Below are positions 32,809 to 43,319 of a DNA stretch of 64,000 bases, one piece after another. Where the stretch lies: NCBI GenBank assembly GCA_012932295.1, contig JAAONU010000019.1:32713913-32777912 (forward strand), in the 5' to 3' direction. Position 1 is the first letter of the stretch. The number at the start of each line of letters is the position of its first letter. The position numbers and the translations under genes are program-made. The notes beneath the pieces are model-generated. The model saw nothing but the letters and a program-made list of their open reading frames with translations, had not been told where the DNA came from and searched no databases. Origin of the DNA: Cyclina sinensis (taxonomy: Eukaryota > Mollusca > Bivalvia > Venerida > Veneridae).

Positions 32809-32966
32809 GAACTTGGCCTTAAAACGTCCTTGAAAATAGAGTTGATTGTGTTCGAGGGCCCATAAATTATACAATTCTCTCAGCTGACACATAAATTATA
32901 AATATGACAAATAGGTCTTTGAATGAAAGAACGCAGAACAGAGGTTGTCAATATCTGAATTAATAT

Positions 32967-33296
32967 TTGTTGTTGATGGCAGCAGTAGTTTCCTTGGATA
33001 CAAAGGGAAACAATGCTGACAACGGGTCTGCCAATAATACAGCCAATCATATTGCAGCCGCTTACATCAATGTCAATTACAAATGGCGATGTGAATCATT
33101 CAATGTGCTGGGAAAGTGTGCTTTTAACATTGGCTGCTTGAATTTTCATGGGTTTAATGGCAACAAACACAAGGCAAGATGCATGCCTTGTCAAAAAGAC
33201 ATTGATTTAGGGAAAATGGGACACTCAGCATTAAAATCGCAGTTGCAGCAGTATTTGTCATCTTTAATGACTGTTCTAGTTTCATTTTGTTTTTAA
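32967..33296 (+). pseudogene. Zinc-finger-like transposon protein fragment
   Basis: An open frame of up to 109 codons with a cysteine-rich part (CESFNVLGKCAFNIGC, then CMPCQKDIDLGKMGHSALKS). The CxxC ... H pattern with LGKxGxxALKS resembles the N-terminal zinc-finger-like segment of some invertebrate hAT/ZBED-type transposon proteins. That assignment is from memory and weak. The frame ends within the polypyrimidine tract of SMARCB1 exon 6 and is not in frame with it, so it is not part of that gene. Confidence 0.35.
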
Positions 33297-33299
33297 CAG

Positions 33300-33475
33300 A
33301 GACTTTGATAACCCCAGAGATGTTTGCAGAGATTCTGTGTGATGACCTGGACCTTAACCCAGTGAACTTTGTGTCAGCTATAGCCCAGGTTATAAGGTCT
33401 CAGCTAGAGCAGTACCAAAGTGAACAGCCAGAGCAAGTTGATGAGGCCCCATTTGACCAGAGAGTAATTCTGAAG
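33300..33475 (+). CDS. SMARCB1: SMARCB1 exon 6
   Basis: A 176-nt exon encoding TLITPEMFAEILCDDLDLNP, VNFVSAIAQVIRSQLEQYQS and EQPEQVDEAPFDQRVILK. This completes repeat 1 of the SNF5 domain and the inter-repeat linker. Acceptor TTTTTAACAG, donor GTTAGC at 33476. It is 9 nt longer than the vertebrate exon as I recall it; the extra residues fall in the variable linker between the two repeats, where the human sequence reads YPTDSILEDQ. It ends in phase 0. Confidence 0.95.
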
Positions 33476-34100
33476 GTTAGCCCTCTATTATGTCTCTCAG
33501 CAGTTTTTCAACATGGATAGCTTTAATCAAGACATCCATAACATCAGTCATGTTCAGAATTTAAAATTGATGCTAAAAAGAATACTACCAGCTGTATCAA
33601 ACATTCTTGATTCATATTCTGTAAAAACCACTTGTGTTTCCTCTGTTTTGACTCTGGATCATCTACTTTGTTTGCATACACTGAATTGAAAGCATGGCTA
33701 TGTAGAGGCTATGTAGAGCATGAAAATTAAAGTAATCTCTCTAATTATAACCCTTGATAGAATATCTGGGGGCTATATTGGGTTCACATGCATTGGTCAG
33801 TTGGTCCTTCCGTCAGTCAGTCCACCTGTCCATCCGTACATACTATTAGATATTTAGGTGGCTATGGGAACAATCTGTAAATTTTCTTTGATGCTATTCA
33901 TTCTGTAAGCTTTGAGGCGCCTATAAATGCCCTTTCTTTGCTAAAAGAACAAAGGACACGTCCGGTCAGCCGCTTGTCCATAGACAAAATTTGTCCTGAC
34001 TATTTCTCAGCAATATTTCTCAGATTTTGATAATACTTTGCAAGAATCATAAGTACCAAGCCTTGTTGTGCATATCTTTATCATGTCACACTCTGATGAT
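33476..34100 (+). other. Start of intron 6, little recognisable
   Basis: Contains short element-like text (GGTCCTTCCGTCAGTCAGTC near 33800) but no complete repeat, ORF or RNA gene. Confidence 0.35.
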
Positions 34101-34104
34101 TTTA

Positions 34105-35609
34105 TGCTTCCCGAAGGGAGAGCATATAGTCGCCGCTTTGTCCATCCTTCCATCCGTCCATCACACTCTTGTCCGGAGAATAACTTGGAAAGCTTTGAAG
34201 GAATTTGATTGAAACTTACAACATTGATAGAGACCAGTAAGAGGAAGTGCATTGTCCAATAACCATAATCGTCCGTCGTCATGCGTCATCAACAATTTGA
34301 CTTGAACAAATCCTTCTCCTAAACAGCTAAGCCAACATTGATGAAACATACCTGGGATATTCCTTGTATGTAGCTCTACCAAAGTTGTTCAAATAATTGA
34401 ATTCAATCAAGAACTCTGGTTGCTATGGCAACTGAAAGGAAAAACTTTGAAAATCTTCTTGTCTGAAACCACAAGGTCCTGAGCATTAAGATTTGGTATG
34501 TAACAATATCTAGTGGACCTCACCCAAATTTGCTCAAATTATACCCCTGGGGTCAAATTTGGGCCTATATGGGGAAAACTTTGAAAATCTTCTTGTCTGC
34601 AACCACATGGCCCAGAGCCTTAAGATTTGGTATGTAGCATTGTCTCCAATTGATTTTACATGGGCTTATATAGTGAAACTTTAAAAATCTTCTAGTCTGA
34701 AACCACAAGGTACTTAGCCTTTGGATTTGGTGTGTAGCATTGTCTTGTGGACCTCTTCTAAGTTTGTTCAAATTAGGCCCCTGGGGTCAGATTTGGCCCT
34801 GTCCCGGGGGTCAATTGATTTTACATAGGCTTATATAGTGACACTTAAAAAAATTCTTCTTGTCTGAAACCATAAGGGCCTGATCCTTAAGATTTGGTAT
34901 ATAGCATTTTCTAGTGAACCTCTACCTCTACCAAGGGTGTTAAAATTATGCCCCTGGGGCCAAATTTTGCCCTGCCCCGGGCCGGTCAATTGATTTTACA
35001 TAGGCTTATATAGTGAAACTATAAAAAATCTTCTTGTCTGCAACCACAAGGCCCTGAGCCTTAAGATTTGTTATGTAGCATTGTCTAGTGGACCTCTACC
35101 AAGTTTGTTCAAATTATGCCCCTGGGGTGAAATTTGGCCCACCCCGGGGGTCAATTGATTTTATATAGGCTAATATAGGGAAAACTTTGAAAATCTTCTT
35201 CTCTGAAATGACAAGGGCCTGAGCCTTAAGATTTGGTGTGTAGCATTGTCTACTGGACCTCTACCAATTTTTTTCAAATTATACCCCTTGGGTCAAATTT
35301 GGCCCTGCCCCGTGGGTCAGTTGATGTTACCTAGGCTTATATAGGCTAAACTTTAAAAAACCTTTTGTCTGAAACCACAAGGCCTAGAATTTAGATATTT
35401 TTTTTTAATGGAGCATCAGTTAGAGGTCATCTACCAATTTTGTTCAAATTATGCCCCTTGAGTGAAATTTGGCCCTGCCCTGGGGGTCACTTGTATTCAT
35501 ATAGAGTGATATAGGGAGCTTCTTACAAAAGCTTTTGATGTTAGCTCAATAGCAGACCCAAAGGCAAAGTATTCAGGTGAGCGATCTAGGGCCATCATGG
35601 CCCTCTTGT
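34105..35609 (+). mobile_element. Family A element with a foreign start
   Basis: A different 5' end (ATGCTTCCCGAAGGGAGAGC, hairpin) lies at 34105. From about 34270 the sequence is family A (CGTCCGTCGTCATGCGTCAT, then about eight type-1 units). The end has the arm TTCAGGTGAGCGATC, hairpin GGGCCATCATGGCCC and CTTGT at 35605-35609. Confidence 0.65.
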
Positions 35610-35899
35610 CTTTATATTCATCTATAAAAACTTTAAAAAATCTACTCCTTTAAAACTGCAAAGGCTAGAGCTTAGATATTTGACATGAAACATTGTGTTG
35701 AGACCTCTACTAAGTTTGTTCAAATTGTAGCACTGGGGTCAAAATTGGCCTTGTCTAGGGGGTCATCCTGGGTTTCAGTAAAATCTTTAAAAAGATCCTT
35801 CTTTGAAACACTAGAGGTCTACAGTCCTAAGATTTGATGTATTACTAGTATGCTTTGCCCTACAGTAAATAAAACTGTAAAATTTGTTGTTGCATTTGT

Positions 35900-36935
35900 A
35901 GTACAGTCCAACCTTACTTAAGCAGCCAACAAAGGTAAAACGGTAATTTTGGCTGCTTATGCAAGGTGACCGCATATTTAGGGGGTAATGTTGGCACACT
36001 TTCTGTAGTACTAGTAGACATGTGGTTACTTTGAACACAAAATTATAACACTTAATCAGTTGTTGTTTACAAAAGTATCTTTATTAACTTTTTAATATGA
36101 TAATTCAAAATACAATACATAAAGTATATTGCAGTCATTTAAATTCTTTTAGATATTATCATTATCACTGACTTTCTAATCGTGACACCAGCGATCTCAG
36201 CTTTACTCCAGGAAAGTCAAAACATTTGTTTCTTAAGTGCTATCTTAAGTAACGTATGTAATTGCATGTTTGAAAATGTCTTTGTTCTAAGTTAATCTTT
36301 GAAAGTCACAAAACCTTCTTAAAAGCTAGATATTAAAATTGATTTGCGTAATCGGGATGATTCATACAAGGTGTTTTCCAAACGAGCCGAGATAAAGAAT
36401 AAAGCATAGTTTTACTTAGCTTCGTTTTCTTTTACTCCGTGACATTTAAAATAGAGTTCAGTTAGAAAGCATGTTTCGTAGGTGCTTATATTTATTTTAT
36501 TTTCTGTTGACTGCTGAAATCAATACCTTTTGTAATTACAAAACAAACTTCTGAACACCTAATGAGATCAAAGGTTAAATCAACCCTTTACTTTGAGAGT
36601 CTAAAATTGAAACACATTGTAATGCATGTGTAACACATAGTCGCCAAATTAACTCACTGATACTTTTAAGTACTGTGTATTGTCATGTGTGCCTTCGAGG
36701 GTTTATTCTAGGGCTTGTCTAAATATATTCACACCTTAAGCAGACAATACGTGACCACTAAACGGGTTGAATTTCGGCAAATTGAATGCAGATAGTGTGG
36801 CCTCTGGCCGCAGAGGTGAAGTGACCATTTAATTAACATGTCATTTAGAAGGATTTTTGATGGGAGCGTCATGAAATGACCGTTGACACCAGGTGACCGC
36901 CGATATAAGGTGACCATTAGGTCAGGTTATAATGT
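35900..36935. repeat. Possible DNA-transposon remnant
   Basis: Begins ACAGTCCAACCTTACTTAAG with GGCTGCTTATGCAAGGTGACC nearby, and ends with several GGTGACC words (GTGACCGCCGATATAAGGTG, GACCATTAGGTCAGGTTATA). The paired AACCT / AGGTT words and repeated GGTGACC suggest decayed terminal inverted repeats. I could not define them or a target duplication. Confidence 0.3.
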
Positions 36936-36989
36936 AAATATGAACAGATACTGTGAATTTTATTCACAGGACAGTAGGTCCTGTTTACT

Positions 36990-37079
36990 TTGAAAATTTA
37001 CAGGACATAATGATCGCTTTCACTCAAATAACAGTCTATCCTCAGGTGAACGCTTTGGGGCCAATGGCCCCCTTGTTTA
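36990..37079 (+). repeat. Family A 3' end
   Basis: Arm CCTCAGGTGAACGC, hairpin GGGGCCAATGGCCCC and CTTGTT at about 37072-37077. Confidence 0.6.
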
Positions 37080-37640
37080 ATTATCTCCCTTAAGTTAATA
37101 ATGCTTGTCTGGAATATAACTCCTAAACTGACCATGATATCTCATTGAAACTTCAAACAGTTATAGCGACTAGTCAGAGGAATTGCAGTGTCAAAGAACC
37201 AATACTATAATTACTTAGTTTTTAAATGATCTCCCTTTATAATACTCAACAATGCTTGTCCGGATATTACTTTGCAAAGTATTGAAGGAATTTGATTAAA
37301 ACTTCACACAGTCATAGATACTAGTGAGTGAAAGTGCACTATTCAATAACCATATGTCTACCTTGCTTAATTTTTGAATTATCTCCCTTAATGATTCTTA
37401 AAATGTTTATTAATGCTTGTAAACTCAATGATTTCTCATTGAAACTCCAGACAGTTATAGAGATTGGTTAGAGGAAATGTAGTGTCAAAGAACCATAACC
37501 CTACATTACTTAGTTTATGAATGGTCTCCCTTTATGTACTTAATTACGGTATGCTTGTCTGGAGAATAACTTCAAAGCTATCTAAGGAATTCTATGAAAG
37601 GGAAACGAAAGTCACAGATTCAACCAACACCATAATAAAG
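37080..37640 (+). repeat. Family E tandem units (~130 bp)
   Basis: About four units of the type ATCTCCCTTTAT ... ATGCTTGTCTGGA ... TTGAAACTTCAAACAGTTAT ... AGTGTCAAAGAACCA. Two diverged units recur at 46870-47080. No terminal structures seen. Confidence 0.55.
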
Positions 37641-38365
37641 TTTGTGCATTTATAGTTAAGTTTTGAAAATTTTACTAATATTGAAAGAATATTTACTTAG
37701 AAATGCATAATCAAAAGTAGCAATTTTTTCATCATTGGCCGACTACCACTAGAAAATATGCTAAATAAATTGATGGCTTATTTTGTATTTTTCTTAAATA
37801 AATAATTTGTACGCATTGGGTCCACCAAGATCGCTTTCACTATACAGATTTACTATGCGAATTACTAAATTCAGTGAAATTATAATGGACATTAAATCAG
37901 GTGACTTTGTTAAAAAGCAGTAAATTAGTATCATAATTATCTGACAGGTTATTTTTTAGCCTGTGGCATGTTTTTTTCATGACAGGCAAATTAGGTCAAT
38001 CCTGAAAACAACCAAGTATAACAGGTCTTCAAAGATCAAACGACTATTATGCAATTACATTATGATAATTGCTTAGTTATAATTGCCATCCTGTTAGCAT
38101 TGTACATGTAGCTGTGATAACAACAAAGTACTTCAACACTTGGAAATTTTATTAGGAATTAAATGTCATTATTCTAGAGATTCGGATCTGATTTGAAATA
38201 TATATGTGCAAACGTCAAACTGAAAGAAAGAAGGTCTGTTTTTTTTTCCTTGAGTGAAAAAGCTTTAACCTAGGATTGTAAGTAAAGAATGTAGTGAATG
38301 TAATAGCAGTCACTTACACTGAGTTTTATTCACTGGAACACTAGTTAACTTCATCACGACTTTGA
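37641..38365 (+). other. Intronic sequence, nothing recognised
   Basis: AT-rich, no long ORF and no match to other parts of the window. Confidence 0.4.
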
Positions 38366-38369
38366 TTTT

Positions 38370-38480
38370 TTAGCTCGACTTTTTTCGAAGAAAAAACTGA
38401 GTTATTGCTATAGTCATCGTCGTTGTCATTGCTGTTGTCGCTGCCGTTGCCATTGCCATCCAGAACTTTAACATTGATCA
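38370..38480 (+). repeat. 5' end of an AGCTCGAC-type element
   Basis: AGCTCGACTTTTTTCGAAGA with a hairpin partner, then CATCGTCGTTGTCATTGC microsatellite-like text and AACTTTAACATTGATCATAA. The same 5' module recurs at 43839. The body here is cut off by the family A element that follows. Confidence 0.6.
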
Positions 38481-39810
38481 TAATTTTTAGCTCACCTGTC
38501 ACATAGTGACAGAGTGAGCATTTCTGATCACCTTTTGTCCGTCGTCCGTCCGTCCGTCCGTCTACAATTAGTTTGTTAACACTCTAGTGGTCACATTTTT
38601 GCCTCAATTGTCATGAAACTTGGTCAGGATGTTTGTCTCATTAATATCTCGGACGTGTATGAACATGGGTTATCAGGGTTGGAAAACTAGGTCACAGAGC
38701 CCAAATATAAAAAAACCTTGTTAACACTCTAGAGGCTACTTTTTCAGTCCAAATATCCTGGAAATTTGTCAGAAAAGTTCTATCGATGATTTCTAGCTCA
38801 AGTTCTAATATGGGTCATCTGGGTTCAAAAACTAGGTCACAGAGCCCAAAAATAGAAACATCTTGTTAACACTCTAGAGGTAACATTTTCAGCCCAAATA
38901 ATCTGAAAATTTGTCAGAAAAGTTGCCTTGAGGATTTCTAGATCAAGTTCCAATATGGGTCATCTGGGGTCACAACAGTTTTCGAATTTAGCCGCCGGAC
39001 CGAAGGCCCAGTCCACCAAAATGGCTGACGGTCCAGTAAAATATTACAAATCAGTAGTCCGACTGTCCAGTGAATATTGGTGCTGCTTTTTTTTTTAGTC
39101 TGGTTCCCGGACATAATGTAAAATTACGTAGTGTCAGGGGAAGGAACTCCAGACTATTTTTTTTTTTTTACTAAATACAGTAAACAAAGTTGAGAAGCAA
39201 GTAAAAAGTAGTTTTTTTGAAAATAAAATGAAATTGTTTCTTAAAAATGCATTCTTCTCCATAGAACAGCGATTCATTAACCCCAACTACTACATAACGC
39301 ATTCGTACTTAGTTTACACATAACCGGTGCTCAGGCTTTAATCTCCCTTTCCAGTTTTTGCGATAAATATGATATTTTATTTTAATTATTGACCAGGCTA
39401 TTTCTGGTGTAAAGAGAAAAAAGCCAGCCGAAAGTAAGACCTTATTTTCATTAGTCTGTTTCATGAATTAACTCTGTTTCGGTTTCCTGTTTTTGTCTTT
39501 TTTTACATGCATGTATACATTTTCGATCCATTCCATTACACTCATTTATCGACCATGGTACATAATGTAGTCATACGGAATATATACCAGGGGTAATCAA
39601 TGGTGACATGTATATAATTAAGGCATTTTCAGAAGTTGGGAAAAAAAGTTGAGATAAAAATCTGGTAAAAAGTTTAACTGAACTAACAGTGTCCTGTACA
39701 AATGAATGCAGAAACATCTTACCTACAAAATTGAAAGTGTACAATGAGCTGCGGCTAGGTGTGTTTGTAATAATTATGATTTTCAAAGTAGTGTAACAAA
39801 TATATTAAAT

Positions 39811-40250
39811 GAACTTAGATGGCCCACCCTAGAAAGCCGCAGACTCCAATCCTCCCTACTTTTTCTCTATAAGATCCAGTACAACCTTGTTTATGTTGAC
39901 CATAGTCACCTTAGTCCAACTAGAAACTTGAACTTCCTGATCCCCCAGTCTCGTACCCAGTATCACCTCAGCTCCAACTTTCCCAGAACTTTAAGGTATT
40001 GGAATAGCTTACCATACCAGGTCAAATCCAGTCCCAGCCTAGATATCTTTAAGGATAGGCTGGTGACTGTCACCATCTAGTCCCGCCCTTATTGTTTTTA
40101 ATCATGCACTCTCTTACTCTGTCAACATTTTATCTTTTAAACTTTTAACAGTGCAACTAATACTTTTTTACACAGTTTTCCTGACAAAGCGCCTCCCAGT
40201 TATAATCAGTATTGATTGCTCGGGAGTATCAAGTAGAAGTAGAAATGAAT
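39811..40250 (+). mobile_element. 5'-truncated LINE, 3' end
   Basis: The coding tail is at 39811-40080 (90 codons with stop TAG), reading ELRWPTLESRRLQSSLLFLY, then LSPTRNLNFLIPQSRTQYHL and FPRTLRYWNSLPYQVKSSPS, DIFKDRL. RR-x-Q-x-x-LL-x-x-YKI, PRT-x-R-x-WNSLP and F-K-x-x-L are the signature of the C-terminus of jockey/CR1-type non-LTR retrotransposon polyproteins. A short 3' UTR follows and ends near the repeated AAGTAGAAGTAGAAAT at 40230-40246. The reverse transcriptase itself is absent. Confidence 0.8.
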
Positions 40251-40440
40251 CAGTTATACCAGAGCTTTTTCACAGGTTGGGGAATGTGCCCTTCCCTTAA
40301 ATTTGGGGACATTTAATGCAGTTTTTTGCAAAAGGGGAAGAAAAACTTGATGTAAATTGAATTTTAGGGAAAACTATGATTTTAAGGAATTTTCCTAAGG
40401 GGAAGACGCCTGTAAACTGCGTAGAAGGGGGAAAAAGCCT

Positions 40441-40593
40441 TGAATACTATTATTTTCACTAAACAATACTATTGTTAGGCTATGAAGCAAGTTCAAAGTA
40501 TAATTAGTATTATTTTTAACATAAAAAATGAATACTATTATTTTCACTAAACAATAATATTGTTAGGCTATGAAGCAAGTTCAAAGTATAATT
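40441..40593 (+). repeat. 88-bp tandem duplication
   Basis: TGAATACTATTATTTTCACT begins at 40441 and again at 40529, each followed by the same text through GTTCAAAGTATAATT. The second copy is interrupted by the family G element at 40594. The first copy continues into AGTATTATTTTTAACAT and so serves as the empty site. Confidence 0.85.
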
Positions 40594-42201
40594 ATGCCCC
40601 CTCTTCAAAGAATATTGCTTTGCATTTGTCTGTCTGTCGGTCCATAGACCAAATGGTTTCCGACCAATAACTAAAGAATGCTTAGGCCTAGGAACTTCAA
40701 ACTTGGTAGGATGATTGTCCATCACCAGTAGATGACCCCTATTGATTTTGGGGTCAAGGGGTCAAAGGTCAAGGTCACATTGACCTTGTAGGTAGAAATG
40801 GTTTCCGACCAATAACTAAAGAACGCTTAGGCCTAGGAACTTCAAACTTGGAAGGATGATTGTCCATCGCCAGTAGATGACCCCTATTGATTTTGGGGTC
40901 AAGGGGTCAAAGGTCAAGGTCACATTGACCTTGTAGGTAGAAACGGTTTCCGACCAATAACTAGAGAACGCTTTGACCTAGGTTCACCAAACTTTGTATG
41001 CTGGTTGGTCATCACGAGTAGATGACACCCTATTGATTTTGAGGTCATTAGGTCAAAGGTCAAGATCACAGGGACCTTCATCCTAAAAACGGTTTCTGAT
41101 CAATAACTAGAGAACGCTTTGACCTAGTTTCACCAAACTTGGTATGCTGGTTGGTCATCACCAGTAGATGACCCCTGATGATTTTGAGGTCATTAGGTCA
41201 AAGGTCAAGCTCACAAGGACCTTCATCCTAAAAATGGTTTCTCATCAATAACTAGAGAACGCTTTGACCTAGGTTCACCAAACTTGGTATACTGGTTGGT
41301 CATCACCAGTAGATGACTTCTATTGACTTTGAGGTCATTAGCTCAAAGGTCAAGATCACAGAGACTTGCATCTTAAAAACGGTTTCCGATCAATAACTAG
41401 AAAACGCTTTGACGTAGGTTCACCAAACTTGGTATGCTGGTTGGTCATCACCAGTAGATGACACCCTATTGATTTTGAGGTCATTAGGTCAAAGGTCAAG
41501 CTCACAGGGACCTTCATCCTAAAAATGGTTTCTCATCAATAACTAGAGAACGCTTTGACCTAGGTTCACCAAACTTGGTATACTGGTTGGTCATCACCAG
41601 TAGATGACCCCTATTGACTTTGAGGTCATTAGCTCAAAGGTCAAGATCACAGAGACTTGCATCTTAAAAACGGTTTCCGATCAATAACTAGAGAACGCTT
41701 TGACCTAGGTTCACCAAACTTGGTATGCTGGTTGGTCATCACCAGTAGATGACACCCTATTGATTTTGAGGTCATTAGGTCAAAGGTCAAGATCACAGAG
41801 ACTTTCATCCTTAAAACGGTTTCCGATCAATAACTAGAGAACACTTTAATCTAGGTTCACCAAACTTGGTATGCTGGTTGGTCATCACCAGTAGATGACA
41901 CCCTATTGATTTTGAGGTCATTAGGTCAAAGGTCAAGCTCACAGAGACTTTGACTCTAAAAACGGTTTCCGATCAATAACTAGAGAACGCTTTGACCTAG
42001 GTTCACCAAACTTGGTATGCTGGTTGGTCATGACCAGTAAATGACCCCTATTGATTTTGAGGTCATTAGGTCAAAGGTCAAGGCCACAGGGACCTTAATC
42101 CTAAAAACGGTTTCTGATCAATAACTAGAGAACGCTTTGGCCCAACCACAAGCAATTAGGTGCTGCCGGGGGGCATTTATGTTTTACAAACATTTCTTGT
42201 T
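40594..42201 (+). mobile_element. Family G element, complete, with empty site
   Basis: Starts ATGCCCCCTCTTCAAAG, then CTGTCTGTCGGTCC and about ten ~153-bp units (CTAGAGAACGCTTTGACCTA, CACCAAACTTGGTATGCTGG, AGGTCAAAGGTCAAG). It ends with the inverted arm GGGGGGCAT (42167-42175), a hairpin ATGTTT-TAC-AAACAT and CTTGTT at 42196-42201. The upstream duplicate shows the unoccupied target with no target-site duplication. Confidence 0.85.
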
Positions 42202-43319
42202 AATATTATTTTTAACATGACAAGTTCTACTTTAAAACATAGTTTTATTGTTTTGTTCATCCTTATAGCATTGTTCACAGCTATTATTCTGTCCAGTTAA
42301 ATGTCATTCGGTCCAGTCAAGATTATTGCCTTGGCTGGTCCGAATGTCCAGTGCTTCAAAAAGTTATTCGTGAAGACTGTCACAAACTAGGTCACAGAGT
42401 CCAAATATGGAAAAACCTTGTTTACATTCTAAAGGTAACATTTTCAGTTCAAATAATCTGGAAATTTGTCAGAAAGGTTCTATTGATGATTTCTAGCCCA
42501 GTTTTGAATATAGGTTTTCTGGGGTCAAAAACTAGGTCACAGAGCCCAAAAGTAGAAAAACCTTGTAAATGCTCTAGAGGTTACATTTTTAGTCCAAATG
42601 TCCTTGAAATTTGTCAGAATGGTTGTTTCAATGATTTCTAGCTCATATTTGGATATGGGTCATCTGGGATCAAAAACTAGGTCACATGGCTCAAATATTA
42701 AAAAACCTTTTTAACACTCCAGAGGTAACATTTTCAGCCCAAATATCCTGGAAATTTGTCAGACAGGTTTTTTTGATGATTTCTACCTCAGGTTGGAGTA
42801 TGGGTCATCTTGGGTCAAAAACTAGGTCACAGAGCCCAAATATGGAAAAACCTTGTTAACACTCTACAGGTAACATTTTCATTCCAAATAATCTGGAAAT
42901 TTGTCAGAAAGCTTAATTCTATGGTTTCTAGCTAAAGTTTGAATATGGGTCATCTGGAGTGGAAAACTAGGTCACAGAGCCTAAATATCAAAAAACCTTG
43001 TTAACACTCTAGAGGCTACTTTTTTCCTGGAAATTTGTCAGAGAGATTGTTTCAATAATTTCTAGGTCAAGTTCGAATATGGGACATCTAGGTTAAAAAA
43101 CTAGGTCATAGAGCCAAAATATGGAAAAACCTTGTTAACTCTCTAGAGATAACATTTTCAGTACAAATAACCTTGAAATATGTCAAAGAGATTGTTTCAA
43201 TAATTTCTAGGTCAAGTTCGAATAATGGTCATCTGGGGTCAATTAACCAGGTCCATAGCAACTTTGTTAAAACAGTCATACTCAGGTGAGCTATACAGGG
43301 CCATCATGGCCCTCTTGTT

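Larger units (their letters stand above)
38975..42385 (+). mobile_element. Nested composite insertion inside family A
   Basis: Separates two halves of a family A type-2 array. Near its left edge are GGACCGAAGGCCCAGTCCAC and CAGTAGTCCGACTGTCCAGT; near its right edge CGGTCCAGTCAAG and GGTCCGAATGTCCAGTGC. These CAGTCC / GGTCCAG words suggest one split element with GTCCAG-rich ends. Inside it lie a LINE fragment, an 88-bp duplication and the family G element. The superfamily is unknown. Confidence 0.45.
38489..43319 (+). mobile_element. Family A element with a large nested insertion
   Basis: Starts AGCTCACCTGTCACATAGTG, a perfect hairpin (GCTCACCTGTCAC / GTGACAGAGTGAGC), then a GTCC microsatellite and type-2 units. 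The array is broken at about 38975 and resumes at about 42385 with more type-2 units. It ends CTCAGGTGAGCTATAC, hairpin GGGCCATCATGGCCC and CTTGTT at 43314-43319. Confidence 0.7.

Noticed and set aside
32967..33296. Alternative 5' extension of SMARCB1 exon 6
   Set aside because: The frame stops at TAA just before the acceptor and is not in the phase of exon 6; the content looks like a transposon protein.
35900..36935. Well-defined DNA transposon with terminal inverted repeats
   Set aside because: Only short AACCT/AGGTT and GGTGACC words pair; I could not define ends or a target duplication, so it is listed only as a weak remnant.
42351..42641. 96-codon plus-strand frame across repeat units
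   Set aside because: It is a chance frame through family A type-2 units; the same motif (SVQIIWKFVRK) reappears wherever these units occur, e.g. 18756-18968 and 61888-62193.
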